Source: Mytilisepta virgata
Lineage: Eukaryota; Mollusca; Bivalvia; Mytilida; Mytilidae
NCBI GenBank assembly: GCA_028015205.1
Contig: CM051516.1
Location: forward strand, 26,154,593 to 26,218,592
Length of the DNA: 64,000 nt
Direction of reading: 5' to 3'
A program made the position numbers and the translations under genes. Below, in pieces: positions 13,101 to 28,100 of the stretch. The notes beneath the pieces are model-generated. The model ran no database searches and was not told the origin of the DNA. It worked only from the letters and a program-made list of their open reading frames with translations. Position 1 is the stretch's first letter. Each line of letters begins with the position of its first letter.

Positions 13101-16100
13101 GCGACATTTCAACTTCATTGCTTTCACAGAAATGGAGGATGCCAGCAAACGAAAGATTTTTGGCAGTATTTTTAAGTCCTGGGTCGGTAAGTATCACATT
13201 ACCTTGATGTATAAAAATGAAAAAAGGAGTGAGAGAACTTAAACAAAACCTTAGCACCCATTTTAAACCGATTTGTTTCTTCTATTTTACCTGTTCACAA
13301 CCAAAGTTTTAGTTTTTCATGTATGATACATCTATGGCTGTATTTTTTGCATTTTCTGTTAAGATTTAAATTGAATTTTAAATTCAGTAAGATATTTTTA
13401 GCATATACAGCATAGTGGGCTAATTCAAGCATTTCAACTTTAAAAAATTATCTTCCTTTGACTGAATTTGTGATGAAGTTTCTGTTTCATATTTCAGTAC
13501 AATTATCAAACCCTCTTATTTCTCTAATTCATAACAATTTTGTTTAAATTTCTAAAATATGCTGAATAATTTCAAAATTTGGGAAATATGATTTGATTAA
13601 ATAGTTCTGGATCATCCCATTTAAGGTGGTACCCAACACTACAGGGAGATAACTCTTAAAAATCACCAGAGCTGTTTAATCAAATTTAATAAGTAAAGAG
13701 AAATTAAGCTTCTCTGTGATCAAAATTGATGTTTGCCAAACTGCTATATATTCAATGAAATTATTCCCGTGAAGTGTGAAATTTTATTTACTAAAAAAAA
13801 TCTAAATTTATATCAACAGGTCAAAGTAAATATTTCCTAAAAATTTTATGAAAATAAAACGAGCCAAATTCATTTTAGTCAAGGTGTTGGGTACCACAAT
13901 AAATACACACAATCTGTTCCAAACAAACAATGACTATGAAAGAGTTTGAAAATTAGTTGAATGTTGATTTTATAGCTATTCTTGTATGTAATTAAATAGA
14001 ACTGAAGAAAAATACTTCGGAAAGTATTTTAAATCAAATCAAATTCCCAGAAAAAAACAGAATAAAGTGAAAATTCAACATTCAAAGCTCATTTGAAAAG
14101 CATTTCCTGTTCTAAAGTCTATTTGTGTTGTAGTTAATTCATTACGAATTATTAATGTAGATTTTAACCCATTGAACAGCATTAAAATAAATTATCAGCT
14201 TTTACATGTAACATTGTAATAATTTTCATCTTTTACTTTATAAAGAAATGCAACTTGGTAAGAGGTTACAAATTTTGTTGTTTTTTTAGATACTGAGTTA
14301 CTTGGTTTGATAACTGAAGGTTCGTTCAAAACTATCAACGTAGAATCTAGCTATACTGAATCTAGTAGAAAGTGCTAGTAGTCTATTACTGTTTTCTTCA
14401 GAAACCTTTATATGTCAAACTTTTGTCTATTCATTGATGTTATTTCTAGTTTCTTTTTATATACTTTTATCTTATCTTACTTTTTTCCTCTTAGGTATTT
14501 GATATTTTAGTTTTGTTATTGACAGTTAGATATTTTTTTTTTTAGTTTTGACAAGCAATAAGTTCGAGTTGAAGCATGTCTTCCACCGGTTAATAATCTT
14601 CAATTACATTTGTCTTTATGATGTAATTTACCAGTTTGTTAGGCAAGCCTGTATCCCAGGCACTATCTAATTCTGTCAAGCATCAGATTGATCATTTAAT
14701 GTGTGAATAATTGTCTTCCAAATAAAATTACCTGCCTACCTAATTAAAAACAAGATGATTAGATAAATTATATAAAAACTTTATCCGAACGCTGTGCTCT
14801 ACACAAAATCGGACAGTATTATTGATTAAAAAATGCAGAAGTAATGTTTATTAATGAGAGATTTTTCTGGTGGCAGGCAGGACTTGATACAATCACATTC
14901 TAATCTTTTACAAATAAATCTATTATTTTGTAACTTAAATAGATACATGCACTGAAATTTTAAGCGAAATTTTTCATTTTCGTTTCTGAATCATATAAAC
15001 TATATATCTTAGTTTCTAGATTCCTTGTAGAATTATATGTTTTTCTTCCTGTCTTTCTTTGTCTTACTGTAATTTATTTATTTATTTATTTATTTTTTTT
15101 TTTTTTTTTTGGTACTTTGGGAAATGTCATTGATTTTTTCCTGGTACTTTGGATTTTCCCACTTACAAAAAACTGAACCCAAGGATGGAAGCCAAGACCT
15201 AATTAACAATATTTCCTTTACCTTATCAGAGTAGTTATACATACAGATAGTAATTTAGTTCTGCTTTTTAGCTCACCTGACCCAAAGGGTCAAGTGAGCT
15301 TTTCTCATCACTTGGCGTCCGTCGTCCGTCGTCTTCCGTCGTCCGTTAACTTTTACAAAAATCTTCTCCTCTGAAACTACTGGGCCAAATTGAACCAAAC
15401 TTGGCCACAAGCATCATTAGGGTATCTAGTTTAAAAAATGTGTCCGATGACCCCACCTGCCAACCAACATGGCCGACATGGCTAAAAATAGAACATAGGG
15501 GTAACTGCAGTTTTTGTCTTATATCTCAAAAACGAAAGCAATTAGAGCAAAACTGACAAGGGTAAAAATGTTCATCAGGTCAAGATCTACCTGTCATCAA
15601 ATTTTCAGACGAATCGGTCAACCCTTTGTTGGGTTATTGCCCCTGAATTGTTAATTTTAAGGAAATTTTGCAGTTTTAGGTTATTATCTGCAATATTATT
15701 ATAGATAAAGACCAATTGTAAAAGCAAAAATGTTCAACAAAGTAAGATCTACAAATAAGTCAGCATGACCAAAATCGTTGATTGACCCCTTATAGGAGTT
15801 TTTGCCCTTTAAAGACGGCATCCAGCGTAAACTTTCCTTTAAAGATCTTTTCCTCTCAAACCACTGGGCCAAATGAGACCAAACTTTGGTGGAATGGTCC
15901 TTGGGTGGCCCCCTTCCAAAATTATGTCTGGCATCCCCGACTTCCAACCGAGATGGCTGCTGTTACTAAAAATAGAAAAAAAGGGGGGGGGGGGGTGACT
16001 TTCAAAAATCTTCTTATATGAAACTACAAGTCCAGTTGCAACCAAAGTTGGCAGTAATAGTTCTTAGGAGGTTCTCTTTCAGAAATATGTCCAATGACCC

Positions 16101-19100
16101 GGACTGTTAACCAAGATGGCCGCCACAGCCAAACTTAGTTTAACATAGGGCCCTATGGGAAAATTCATTGAAAAATCTTCTTGTCTTAAACCACTTGACA
16201 TATTGGAGCCAGACTTGGTGGCATTGGTCCTTAGGAGGTCTTTTTTCAGAAATGTGTCTGATTTCGTGGACTGTGAACCAAGATGGCCGCCACAGCAGAA
16301 CTTGGATTAACATAGGACCCTATGGGAAAATTACTCAAAAATCTTCTCGTCTGAAACCACTAAGCCAATTAGAATTAGACTTGGTAGCAATGGTCCTTAG
16401 ATGGTCCTCTTTCAGAATTTTGTGTGATGATCCGGACTGTCAACCAAGATGGCCGCCACAACTGAACTTAGTTTAACGTAGGGCCCTATAGGAAAATACA
16501 TTGAAAAATCTTCTTGTCTGAAACCACTTAACATATTGGAGCAGGACTTGGTGGCATAAGTCCTTAGGAGGTCCTTTTTCAGAAATGTGTCTAAATTTCG
16601 TGGACTGTGAACCAAGATGGCTGCCACAGCAGAACTTAGTTTAACATAGGACCCTATGGAAAATTCACTCAAAAATCTTCTCATCTGAAACCACTAAGCC
16701 AATTAGAATTAGACATGGTAGCAATGGTCCTTAGATGGTCCTCTTTCAGACTTTTGTGCGATGACATACACTGTCAACCAAGATGGCCGCCACTTAGTTT
16801 AACATAGGGCCCTATGGAAAAATTCATTGAAAAATCTTCTTGTCTGAAACCACTTGACATAGTGGAGCCAGACTTGGCAGCATTGGTCCTTAGGAGGTCC
16901 TCTTTCAGAAATTTGTCCGATCACCCGGATTGTCAACCAAGATTGCTGCCGCACCGATCTTTGTTAAATATTGGACCCTATAGGAAAATTCATTTAAAAA
17001 TCTTCTAGTCTGAAACCGCTTAGCCAGTTGGAACAAGACTTAGCAGAAATGGTCCTTAGATGGTTCTCTTTTAGAAATGTATCCGTTGACCTGGACTAAA
17101 CCAAGACGATTGCCACAGCTGAAATTAGTTTAACATAGAATCCTATAGAAAAACCAGCCAAATTGACTGCAACACTTAATTTTTAGGTCTGCTCAAGGTG
17201 AAAAGTTAAATCCAGGTGAGCGATACAGGCTCTTGAGAGCCTCTAGTTTTTTTTATCAATATCAGTTCAAAATTTTAAGAAAATAAAAAAAAAATAAATT
17301 GATTATATACTTTATACAATAATGACTTCATATCAACAAATTGAAGATAAAACTTGTAATTATCAGCTTATGATCGTAGTGTTGTAAAGGATAAAGATCA
17401 AATATTACAGAAAGAATGAAATTAAAGATTCTGACCCATTTTCATTACAAAGAAAAAAATCAGAAATATGCAAAAAAAATAAAATAAATAACTCTCCACT
17501 TAAGTTTTATTAAGATTTGTGTGATTTTAAAATTTTGGATTTTCGTTTCTTTTTGTGTTTGTTTAAATTTATTTATAGCTTTAATTTTCCACTTCCTTTA
17601 TTATCTTTGATGCTATATTTAGACTTTATTTTTATGTTTTAGAAGAACTTCCATTTGATTGTAAGAACTTTTTTTTTGGCATAAGTAGTGGGAATTTTAT
17701 AAATTCATTGGGTTTTGTGACTATATTTGTAAATGGTAAAATAAGGGTATTCTTCTTATAGGATGGATATGAGGTTTAAATAGAATAATATTAGTGGAAA
17801 TATAGGAAAATTATATTTTATACATATATTTTTTTACAACCAAAATTTAAAGGGTTAAAAGAATAATAAAAAAAATCCATAGTTTTTTAAATATGAATTT
17901 TTAGAACAGTTTATTGTGAAATTATTAAATGAGGTATGCATTATTAAAAAAATTCTTGTCAATATATATGCAACAAAATTAAAATTTTTATTTTATATTA
18001 TTTTGGTCTGCAGCTGTACCAGTATATTATTAGATTTTTGAAAATCTTTTTTTTTTTTTTTAATTTTAATTGTTTTTTTTTCCATCATATGTTACAGTAC
18101 CAGCTATGCAACAACATGTAGAACAGATGGTGAATACTTGTATAGCAGTATACAACACAATTATAACACAACTCTTACCCACACCAGTCAAGTCGCACTA
18201 TACCTTCAACTTGAGAGATCTGTCCAAAGTCTTCCAGGGAATGTTGATGGTTGATCCTGCAAAAATTGATGTACGTTATCTCCATTTGATATTAAGCTCC
18301 TTTCTAATTTGAGTCAATGAGTGTGATCTTTTTTATACCCTGCCACGATTGTGGCTGGGGCATATAGATTTACTCTTGTCTGTCCATCCATACGTCCAAA
18401 TTCGGTTTAGTTTTACGTTTAGCTCCATTTCCCAGAAACCTATAGTAATATATCAGTCGTATTTCACCACTACAGTCCTCTTGTATAGTACAACACAGTT
18501 CAGCAGCACTTAGGTCGCATTTCATGCCTTAGTGACTTTGGTTAAGTTTTGCGTTTAGGTTCTTTTCTCAGAGACCTATAGAATATATCAATGATATTTC
18601 ACCACTACCGTCCTCTTGTATAGTACAACGCAGTTCAGCAACACTTGGGTCACTATGACCTATATTTCAAGCTTCAGTGATTTTGTTAAGTTTTGTGTTA
18701 AGGTTCATTTCTTAGGAACTAAGCATAGTGTATCAATGAAACTTAATCAGTGGATGTGCCTTGGGTAGTACTGAGCAGTCATACAATAATTGGGTCATTA
18801 TGGCCTACATTTTATGCTTGAGCAACTCTGATAAAGCTTTGCATTTAGGTTCATTTCTTTGGAACTAAGTATATTGTATCAATGAAACTTCTCCAGTGGG
18901 TGTGCCTTAGGTAGTACTGAGCAGTCACACAATTAATTGGGTCACTATGACCTACATTTTATGATTGAGCAACTCTGGTTAAGTTTTGCATTTTGGTTGA
19001 TTTCTTTGGAACTAAGCATAGTGTATCAATGAAACTTAATCAGTGGATGTGCCTGGGGTAGTAATAAGCAATCATACAATAATTGGGCCATTATGACCTA

Positions 19101-22100
19101 CATTTTATGCTTGAGCAACTCTGGTAAAGTTTTGCATTTAGGTTCATTTCTTGGGAACTAAGCATAGTGTATCAATGAAACTTCATCAGTGGATGTTCCT
19201 TGGGTAGTAATGAGCAGTCAAACAATAATTGGGTCATTATGACCTACATTTTATGCTTGAGCAACTCTGGTAAAGTTTTGCATTTAGGTTCATTTCTTGG
19301 GAACTAAGCATAGTGTATCAATGAAACTTCATCAGTGTATGTTCCTTGGGTAGTAATGAGCAGTCAAACAATAATTGGGTCATTATGACCTACATTTTAT
19401 GCTTGAGCAACTCTGGTAAAGTTTTGCATTTTGGTTCATTTCTTTGGAATTAAGCATAGTGTATCAACGAAACTTCATGAGTGGATGTGCTTTGGATAGT
19501 ACTGAGCCTTCATACATGATTACCTACATTTTAGGCGGGGCATCCGTGTCTTACAGACACAATTTCTATATTTTTTTTTTATATCATGCAATTATGTATA
19601 AATATCTGTCTGAAGTCTTCCAGGGAATGTTCATGTTGGTGGGAGTAATCTCCCTTTATTAGTTTATGCCTCCAAAAAACGACATCAAAATACCAAAACT
19701 CATTTGTGATTTACAGAAAAGTTCACAGAATGTTCTGATAAAGTTTACATATCTGAAAAGCAAGGATACAGATGAAAATTGATCATCACTCAACATAATG
19801 AATATCATTTTCGTTTCAATTAAATGTTTTTTTCTGTAAATTTTAGGGTTTGCCAAGCTTACTCAGGTTATGGTATCACGAAAGTTCTCGTGTGTTTCAA
19901 GATCGTTTGATCAATGATGAAGACCGTAATTGGTTCCTGAATCTGATTAAAGGCAAGATGAAGAGTGACTTTAATATGGAATTTGAAGAAGTCATCACGA
20001 AAGAACCCGTGATTTATGGAGATTTTACAGCACAAAGTGTTGGTGATAATAAACCATACATTGAAATTGACGATCACACGAAAATGGTTAAAATCCTTGA
20101 CGATAGTTTGGATGATTACAATCAGATCAATACAGCACAGATGAAGCTTGTATTGTTCATGGATGCCGTACAGCACGTTAGTAGAATAAGTCGTATCATC
20201 AGACAGCCATTAGGAAATGCCTTGCTGCTCGGAATGGGAGGAAGTGGAAGGCAGAGTTTGACAAGGCTTTCTGCTCATATTGCAGAGTTTGATTTGTTCC
20301 AGATTGAATTGTCAAAGAATTATGGAGTTAATGAATGGAAAGAAGATTTGAAAAAAGTAATGATGAAAGCTGGTCTGGAAAATAAACCAATGGTTTTCTT
20401 GTTTAGTGATACACAAATCAAAAGTGAATCCTTCTTAGAAGACATTAATAACATTTTGAATGCTGGTGACGTACCAAATATCTATGTCTTTGATGATCTT
20501 GAGCAGATTTATACAGCTATGAAACCAACTGTACAAGATATGGGTCTGCCTCCTACAAAAACGAATCTTTTTTCAGCGTATACAAAGAGGGTCAAAAGCA
20601 ATCTTCACACAGTTATTGCAATGAGTCCTCTAGGAGAGATTTTCCGTGCTCGACTCCGTCAGTTTCCAGCATTAGTGAACTGTTGTACCATTGATTGGTT
20701 CAGTGAATGGCCTGCTGATGCTTTGAGATCAGTCGCTATGCGATTCCTTAATGATATACCAGAGCTGGACTGCACCGATCAAGTCATGGAAGGCTTGGTA
20801 AGTGAGATCAAGTTTTTGGGTGAGAATAAAAGTTTAGGTATTGAAGATAAAAAACATTATCAGGTTTTGAAATTATATTCTGCATACATATGAGCCTCCA
20901 TTTTGAAGTCATAAATTTCCTGATGTTCTTATGTCCTCCTGATGAAAATTTCTAATCTTCTGACCAAATTTTGAAAAAATATGATTTCTGAGGAACACAA
21001 ATTTACCATAAATCCTGATCAGAATTTAAAAATCTCTGGATTTTGAATTTGAAATTTGTCATATGTATGTTCAATACATAGCAATATTAAATTTAATGCA
21101 TCCTTCCTTATGAAATACAGAGAAATCTCTCCACAGGTATTGATGTTTGCTGGTAATATTTTTAGCTATTGGTCCAATATTTGAATACATTTAATTTATC
21201 CATTTCATAGCATTGAATGTTTTTCTTTAGCCTGCTGTCACCTAATTTATTCTTTATCATATATATATCTTAAAGATTGAAATGATAGATTATTATGAAG
21301 TTGATAATATTTCTTAATGGCTTAGGAGAAGTATAAAATCTGTCTCAGAGACACCCATTACCTGCAAACATTTCAGTCACTTACATGTATATGTTAGAAA
21401 TAAACACACAAACCTCATAATTTTTATCGTTCCTTTTTACCTGCGTCCTGACTCCTTTCAAAGTGTAACAATTATATGAAATCCTTGTTATTCTCAAAAT
21501 GACCAGGAAACACCCTTTTGATATGTTTTATATTCTGCAGGTTGTAATGTGTCAAGAAATACAAATGTCAGTGTTTAAATATACAGAGAAATTCCTGGCA
21601 GAGTTGAACCGTCATAATTATGTCACTCCGACCAGCTACTTAGAATTACTGGGTATATTTTCTCGACTGGTTGGATTAAAGAAAACTGAACTGAACACTG
21701 CAAGGAATAGATTAAAAACAGGTTTAGATAAGGTATTATATATTTTCGTAAATATTTAAAAGTTTCAGAAGCTTTGGAATGAGTGAACTTTAATATTATT
21801 ACTGATATGAATTTCATTGATGATGTAGTCTCAGAATAATTTAATAGGCCGGGTTTTACTTATGAAAAGCATTCTTACAAAAGTTGCGCTTTATGTTTTT
21901 TGTTTTTTTTTTTTTTTTGTTTTTTTTTAAATAAATATTTTCTTGGGTAATTCAGACATTAATTTTTCATTAATCATTTAGTACATGTAGTAATAGAGTT
22001 TACTAACTGCATTTTTCTTTCAATATATATTTATATATTGATAACCTTTGACCTATGTTAATTAGTTGCTGACAACAGCAGATGAAGTAGCCAAACTACA

Positions 22101-25100
22101 GGACGAGTTAGCTACGATGAGACCATTACTGGAGGAGGCTGTCAAAGAATCTGTATCCACTATGGAACAGATTGAAAAGGACACGGTAAGTGGTTTATTG
22201 AAAGTCTTTTTGTAGAGACAACATAAATTTAGTAAATTTTCTGACCAATTTTGATGAAATCATTATTGGACCTAATATGTGACTGTTGCAATAAGGCTAT
22301 TTTCAAATGGGGTTATTCATTTATGAATTGAAAGTGAAAATTCATCAGTTAAGAGATATTTATTCTGTGATCATTAGGCCACTTCAACGAGACTCAGCCA
22401 TGTGGTACTGGTCAAAAATAAATTTATTTTCATGAGAAACTAATTTGTCATATGCAATGTCCCAAACCTAATGTCCAAAATCAGAGCGATGATTGGTCTG
22501 AAATGATTTGTGATGTATGTTGTTCATTGCCCATAAATGTTCTAACTGTTGTTTTACATTCTATAGAAAGTTGCTAATGAAACCAAAGAAATTGTAGAGA
22601 AAGAGGAAGCCTCAGCCACAATTAAAGCCAAAGAAACACAGGCCATTGCTGATGATGCTCAGAGAGACTTGAATGAAGCACTACCTGCCTTGGTAAGTAA
22701 TATAAAAAAAGAACTGACAATTTAAATTCTTCATTTCTGAAAACTATAGTATAATGTATATTTAATTACGGTATCAAAAAACAATAGAAGTTGATTGAAC
22801 ACCAAAAGGACAAACAAAATCATTTCAGGTCAAAAGATCAAATGATAGAGTATTTGTTTTATTTGATTTTTTGAGATTGTACATCACTTCAATACAATAT
22901 ATCATGGCGGGCATTTATTGAAGAAGCCCACAATACAAGTAGAGAACCATGATCTTCAACAAGAAAACCGACAGTCCATGTCAAATTAGATCATAATCAA
23001 ACACAACTGATCAGGAGATTTATTTGAACTTAACTTCACATTTGATATGCTAGTGATCAGGAGTTGTCAGAATAAACTACTGTCTTTTTTAAAACTGCAA
23101 GTCGTTTTTTTTTTTTTTTATGGATATCTCAGATATTTCATTCAGATTAAAGTACAAAATATTACTCTATCTTTTTTTCCCAATAGTCATAATTAATTAT
23201 TCCACTGCCAAAATGCCTCAAATATTTTGCAAGAGCAGATCTTCTACTTTTTGTGTGCAATTTTTTGTTTTTTGTGTAAAGTATGATGTCACCACAAACA
23301 AATGTGACATTGCTGAATATGTGCAAGTTTTGTTTCCAAAATTTTGAACCATGTCGACTTTAAGGATATACCAAATTGTTATTTGAAATGTAGGGAATTT
23401 TAATATTCTCTGGAGTTTTTCATAAAGAAACCAGTTGCTGAAGTATGAGGGACACACACTACCTAGATCACTCGTCCCTACCAATTATGTAGGACACGCG
23501 TAGTAATAATTTTATACAAATAAATGTTGGTTAATGTTTTAGGATGCTGCCGTTGCCAGTTTGAAGTCTCTGTCTAAGACAGATGTTGTAGAAGTAAAAT
23601 CTCTGAATAATCCACCACAAGGTGTCAGAATGGTTATTGAATCTGTCTGTATTATGAAAGGCATTAAACCAAAGAAAATTGCCGGAGACAAGGTAAGACT
23701 ACAAACTGGGTTATCGAGAGAAATGAACATGGGTCAGTATTCATGGGAGGATAGCTCTGTAATAGAAATGAAAGGATATAAGGTGGAATGTGAATGAAAT
23801 TCAGAAAAGAAGTTTGAAAAGTACAAAGAAAGATTATTGCACAACTTTGTGCCCATACTGAATAAGCTTGTATTTTTCAACAGACAAAAATCGGTTATTA
23901 GTTCTCAGATGTATGACTGCTGGCAAGCAGCAGGTTATTTGTCTTAAAACAGTGTGGAAGAAAAATCTGGCTATTTTCAGACAGACAATTCTTGTTTTAT
24001 GTATCACTGTATCTAATAGTGTAAATTTGAGATATTTTAACTGTGGTTATATTTTGGTTTATTTGGAGCCTTTCGTACACGTATCAAAATTAAACACACT
24101 AACATTAAACAAATCAAAGAAAAAAAAAACTTCCAAAGTAATTTCAAAGTCTTTTATTCTTGAAAAGTTATTGACTTTGATTATAGTTGTGATGTTTTGA
24201 TTGATATTAATTTTGTTAAAGCTGAACATGTATGTCTAATCAAAACATTTCAACTCATTAAGGTTTTTAAAACAACAATTATCAATTGTCAATGAAGAAA
24301 GCTTAACACAAGACACTGCTTATCAAACAGATAAGTAATTTATGCACTCATAACAGTGATTTTTATTTTTTTTTTATTCCCCCCCCCCCTGAAATTGCCA
24401 AAATTGAACACTGTACTGACACAAAGGACCAAATTTTAACACCAAAATTTAACATCCATGTTTTTAGCAAAATCCGCAAAATTATCACTACACCAAAACA
24501 TCCAGATTTACAGTATGATTATCATGATATTTTGGTTTTAAGCATTTGTATATTATTTTAAATGTTGAGTTCAAATGATATGCAATTGAAAATTTTACTA
24601 TTTTTCTTACAATTTTTAAAAATTAGATGAATAGCAGTAATTTTTCGTTACAGCCTGGACAGAAAATAGACGATTACTGGGACGTGGGTAAAGCACAGTT
24701 GAGTGACCCCAGTAAGTTCCTGGAGAGCTTGTTTAAATATGACAAAGATAACATTCCAGATGATGTCATTAAGAGGATTCAGCCATATATTGATGATGAA
24801 GCATTCACACCAGCAGCTATTGCAAAAGTAAATTTTGACTTCACTATAATTTTAAATGTATAATTATTATTAGTTTAAAGATATACCATAGGAAAAAATG
24901 ATTACATTTTATTTAAAGAGATCTCGTTATTTCATACTTATTCAGGTAATTCCTTTTGAAAAATTCTAAAATTCAGATTTATCAAAACTAAATATTACTT
25001 CTGAGTGTCATATTTCACAACTTTTTAAAGAAAAAATTGGCTCTTTTAGGTTTCCAAAGCCTGTACATCAATTTGTATGTGGGCCAGAGCTATGCACAAG

Positions 25101-28100
25101 TATCATTTCGTAGCTAAAGGTGTTGCCCCAAAAAGAGAGAGGTTGAGAATAGCTTCAGAGGAGTTGGCAGAGACCCAGCGCTTATTGGATGCTGCCAGAA
25201 AGAGATTGCAGGAGGTCACAGAAGGTATTGCCACCTTGCAAGAGAAGTATGAAGATGTACTCAGGAAGAAGGATGAATTAGAAAACAAATGTAGGGAATG
25301 TGAGGAAAGACTTATCAGAGCAGACAAGGTAATTTTAGAAAAAAAAATTATGGACATATGTTTTCAATTAAAAATTTTATAGCTTATCATTTAAGGATGT
25401 TCGCTGCTCAGTTTCATTCTGTACATTTGACAAAAATTCTAAAACATGACCAGCGAACATCCTTAATTCATTTCAGATTTTTTTTTTTTTTTATTTTAAA
25501 TGACATATATTTTATTAAGGAAAGATAGTTCAGTTCGGTAAAAATTATATGAATGTTTCTTTTTAATTTAATTTCTTATTCAAATTTTTTTCTCCAATTT
25601 TAGCTTATTGGTGGACTTGCAGATGAAAAAGAAAGATGGAAGGAATCAGTAGAAAAACTGGAGAAAGTTATCAACAATTATGTAGGAGATGTTCTTATTT
25701 CCTCTGGATATATTGCTTATCTAGGTCCATTTACTGTAAGTTTTACTAAGATTGAATCTGGTTATACCACTTACCCTAATCCAAAGTTTACTAAGAATTA
25801 GTACTGATATGCCCTTTTTATATTGCTTACTTGGCTCAATTTACTACTAATTTACTACGATTTACCTGTACTGATTTCTCTTGATTATATTGCTATCCAA
25901 AGATTATTACTTGCCTTAGATGTACATGTATTAACTATATATATATGCATAGAATCTGTCTGAATTTCTGACATGAAATTATATGTATTAGAACATGAAT
26001 TATTAATATGTAATTTTTTTCTCTTTAAATTATCATTTGAAACAATGTTTTGGCCTTTCTTAAGACAAATATGATTAATTTCCTTTTAGATTGAAGATTA
26101 CAGAAATGAAAGATTCCTACATTCTGTACCAATTTTTTTTTTTGTACAACAAAGCCACAGAAAATATTATTTTCATTTTTTGAAAAATTATAAATTAAGA
26201 AATTCAGAATGTGACAGAATTACCATTGAAATAATTTAAACTCAGATTTTGTGTTCTATTAGACCACTTAAATAAATTCTCTGGTTCTCATACAATTGAT
26301 TTTACCAAAGTGGCAACGTAGGTAGGGAATTTATTTTTCAGTTTATTTTCCTTTCAAAAGAGGCAAGGGATTTTCAGTTTGCATTTTTATTTTGGCACCA
26401 TACAAATCTAGTTTGAATTCATTCACCTCTATGACGTTTTAATTATACAAATGGGTTATATGCTTTCATTTCCTCAAATTTCCTCCATTTCTCCTGCCAC
26501 ACTCGTCTGCAGAGCTCATCAAATCAGCCAGTTTATTTTATAATTGCAAATGGTAAATTTTCTTGAAGTAAATTTTTCTGTTTCTTATTTGTAGGGAGAC
26601 TTCCGACAGAAAATGTTTGATGATTGGGTTAAAGATTTGGACACACACAAGGTACCCAGAACAGATGATCCATCCTTAATATCAACAATGAGTGATCCAG
26701 TTAAAGTTCGTAGTTGGCAGATAGCTGGACTACCCAAAGACAATTTATCAGTGGAAAATGGTGTTATTGTACAGTATTCCCGAAGATGGCCACTTTTTAT
26801 CGACCCACAAGGTCAAGCTAATAAATGGGTCAAAAATATGGTAAATTGTTTTAAATTTTCTACTAATCTATTTGACTGTACCACTTTATACAGTAAAGCC
26901 ATATGAATTTGGTCACATTTGACCATACCACTTTATACAGTAAAGCCATATGAATTTAACTATGGTTTTTCTGATGTGTTTAGTACACTAGTTATGCCCA
27001 AATAAGGAATGCACTGTCATAATAGCACATCATCAGAAATAAGATTTATGCCTTGATAAGAATTATTTTCCTGTTTGAAATATAAAAAAAAATGGTATTT
27101 AGGAATAGTTAAATGATAACAGTTTATAAATAGTTGCGCACATGAGAAAAAAAAACTATCACATGACAGTTGACCTCATGGAAAAATGGAACATTTGTTA
27201 CAATGCACAATTTTGTCCACTATTGCATATGTTATCAAACATTTGATATGTCTTTATGTTGGGACACTTTATCAGTTTAAAAAAATGTGTACTTTATAGG
27301 AAAGGGACAATGGATTGGATGTAATTAAGTTGTCAGACAAAGATTTCCTCAGATCTTTGGAGAATGCTGTAAGATTTGGTAAACCATGCCTACTTGAGAA
27401 CGTCGGTGTTGAATTAGATCCTGCTTTGGAGCCTATTCTTCTCAAACAGGTTGGTTTGAAATAACAGATTTTTTTCTAACAAGTTAAGTAAGAACGAACT
27501 AATATCATTGTAGAGGAAAAAATGTTCATATAAGTTGTATGTAAGTTATTAAAGTCAGTAAATGTGTAAGAATTATACTGGATTTTTTGCTAACATTTTG
27601 TCTATTATTTTCAGTAAAATCAGGTTGTCTCCCCTTTGACATAAGTGTGTATAATTTTGTCTTTAGTTAAATTATTTCTTTATTTATGACATTAGTGTAT
27701 TTTTAATACATTTAAAATATTTTACAGACTTTCAAGCAGCAAGGAAGTTTGGTGATCAAGCTTGGAGATGCCGTAATCCCTTACCATCACGACTTTAAAT
27801 TCTACATAACAACAAAGCTACCAAATCCTCATTATACTCCAGAGGTTTCAACAAAAGTCACTCTTGTCAACTTTACTCTGTCTCCAAGGTGAGAAATTTT
27901 ATGATCCAGGAGGAGAAAAAGAAAATCCTTAATTTACCATACAAAGATTTTAGTTTTTTGGTACAGTAGACTCCATGAAATAGGATATCTGATAATTATA
28001 GGTTTCACAGTGAGTGAGAATTAGATATCGCTTCATATCAAATCAAGTTATTATTAAGTCCAAATTAAATAACGAGAGTTGATATCAATTGGTATCTTAT

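Noticed and set aside
14290..14319. A 30-nt frame-preserving candidate microexon between exons 6 and 7 (would add [10 protein letters not shown])
   Set aside because: The donor GTTCGT is weak, there is no supporting homology, and exons 6 and 7 already join in frame.
15699..17008. Open frames on both strands within element A (for example 16168-16476)
   Set aside because: They follow the repeat units and have no recognisable domain; the copies in element B at 34630-35152 are broken differently.
18070..18097. Upstream in-frame extension of exon 7 (MFFFPSYVT)
   Set aside because: It is the polypyrimidine tract read as protein; the GTTACAG acceptor gives the correct junction.
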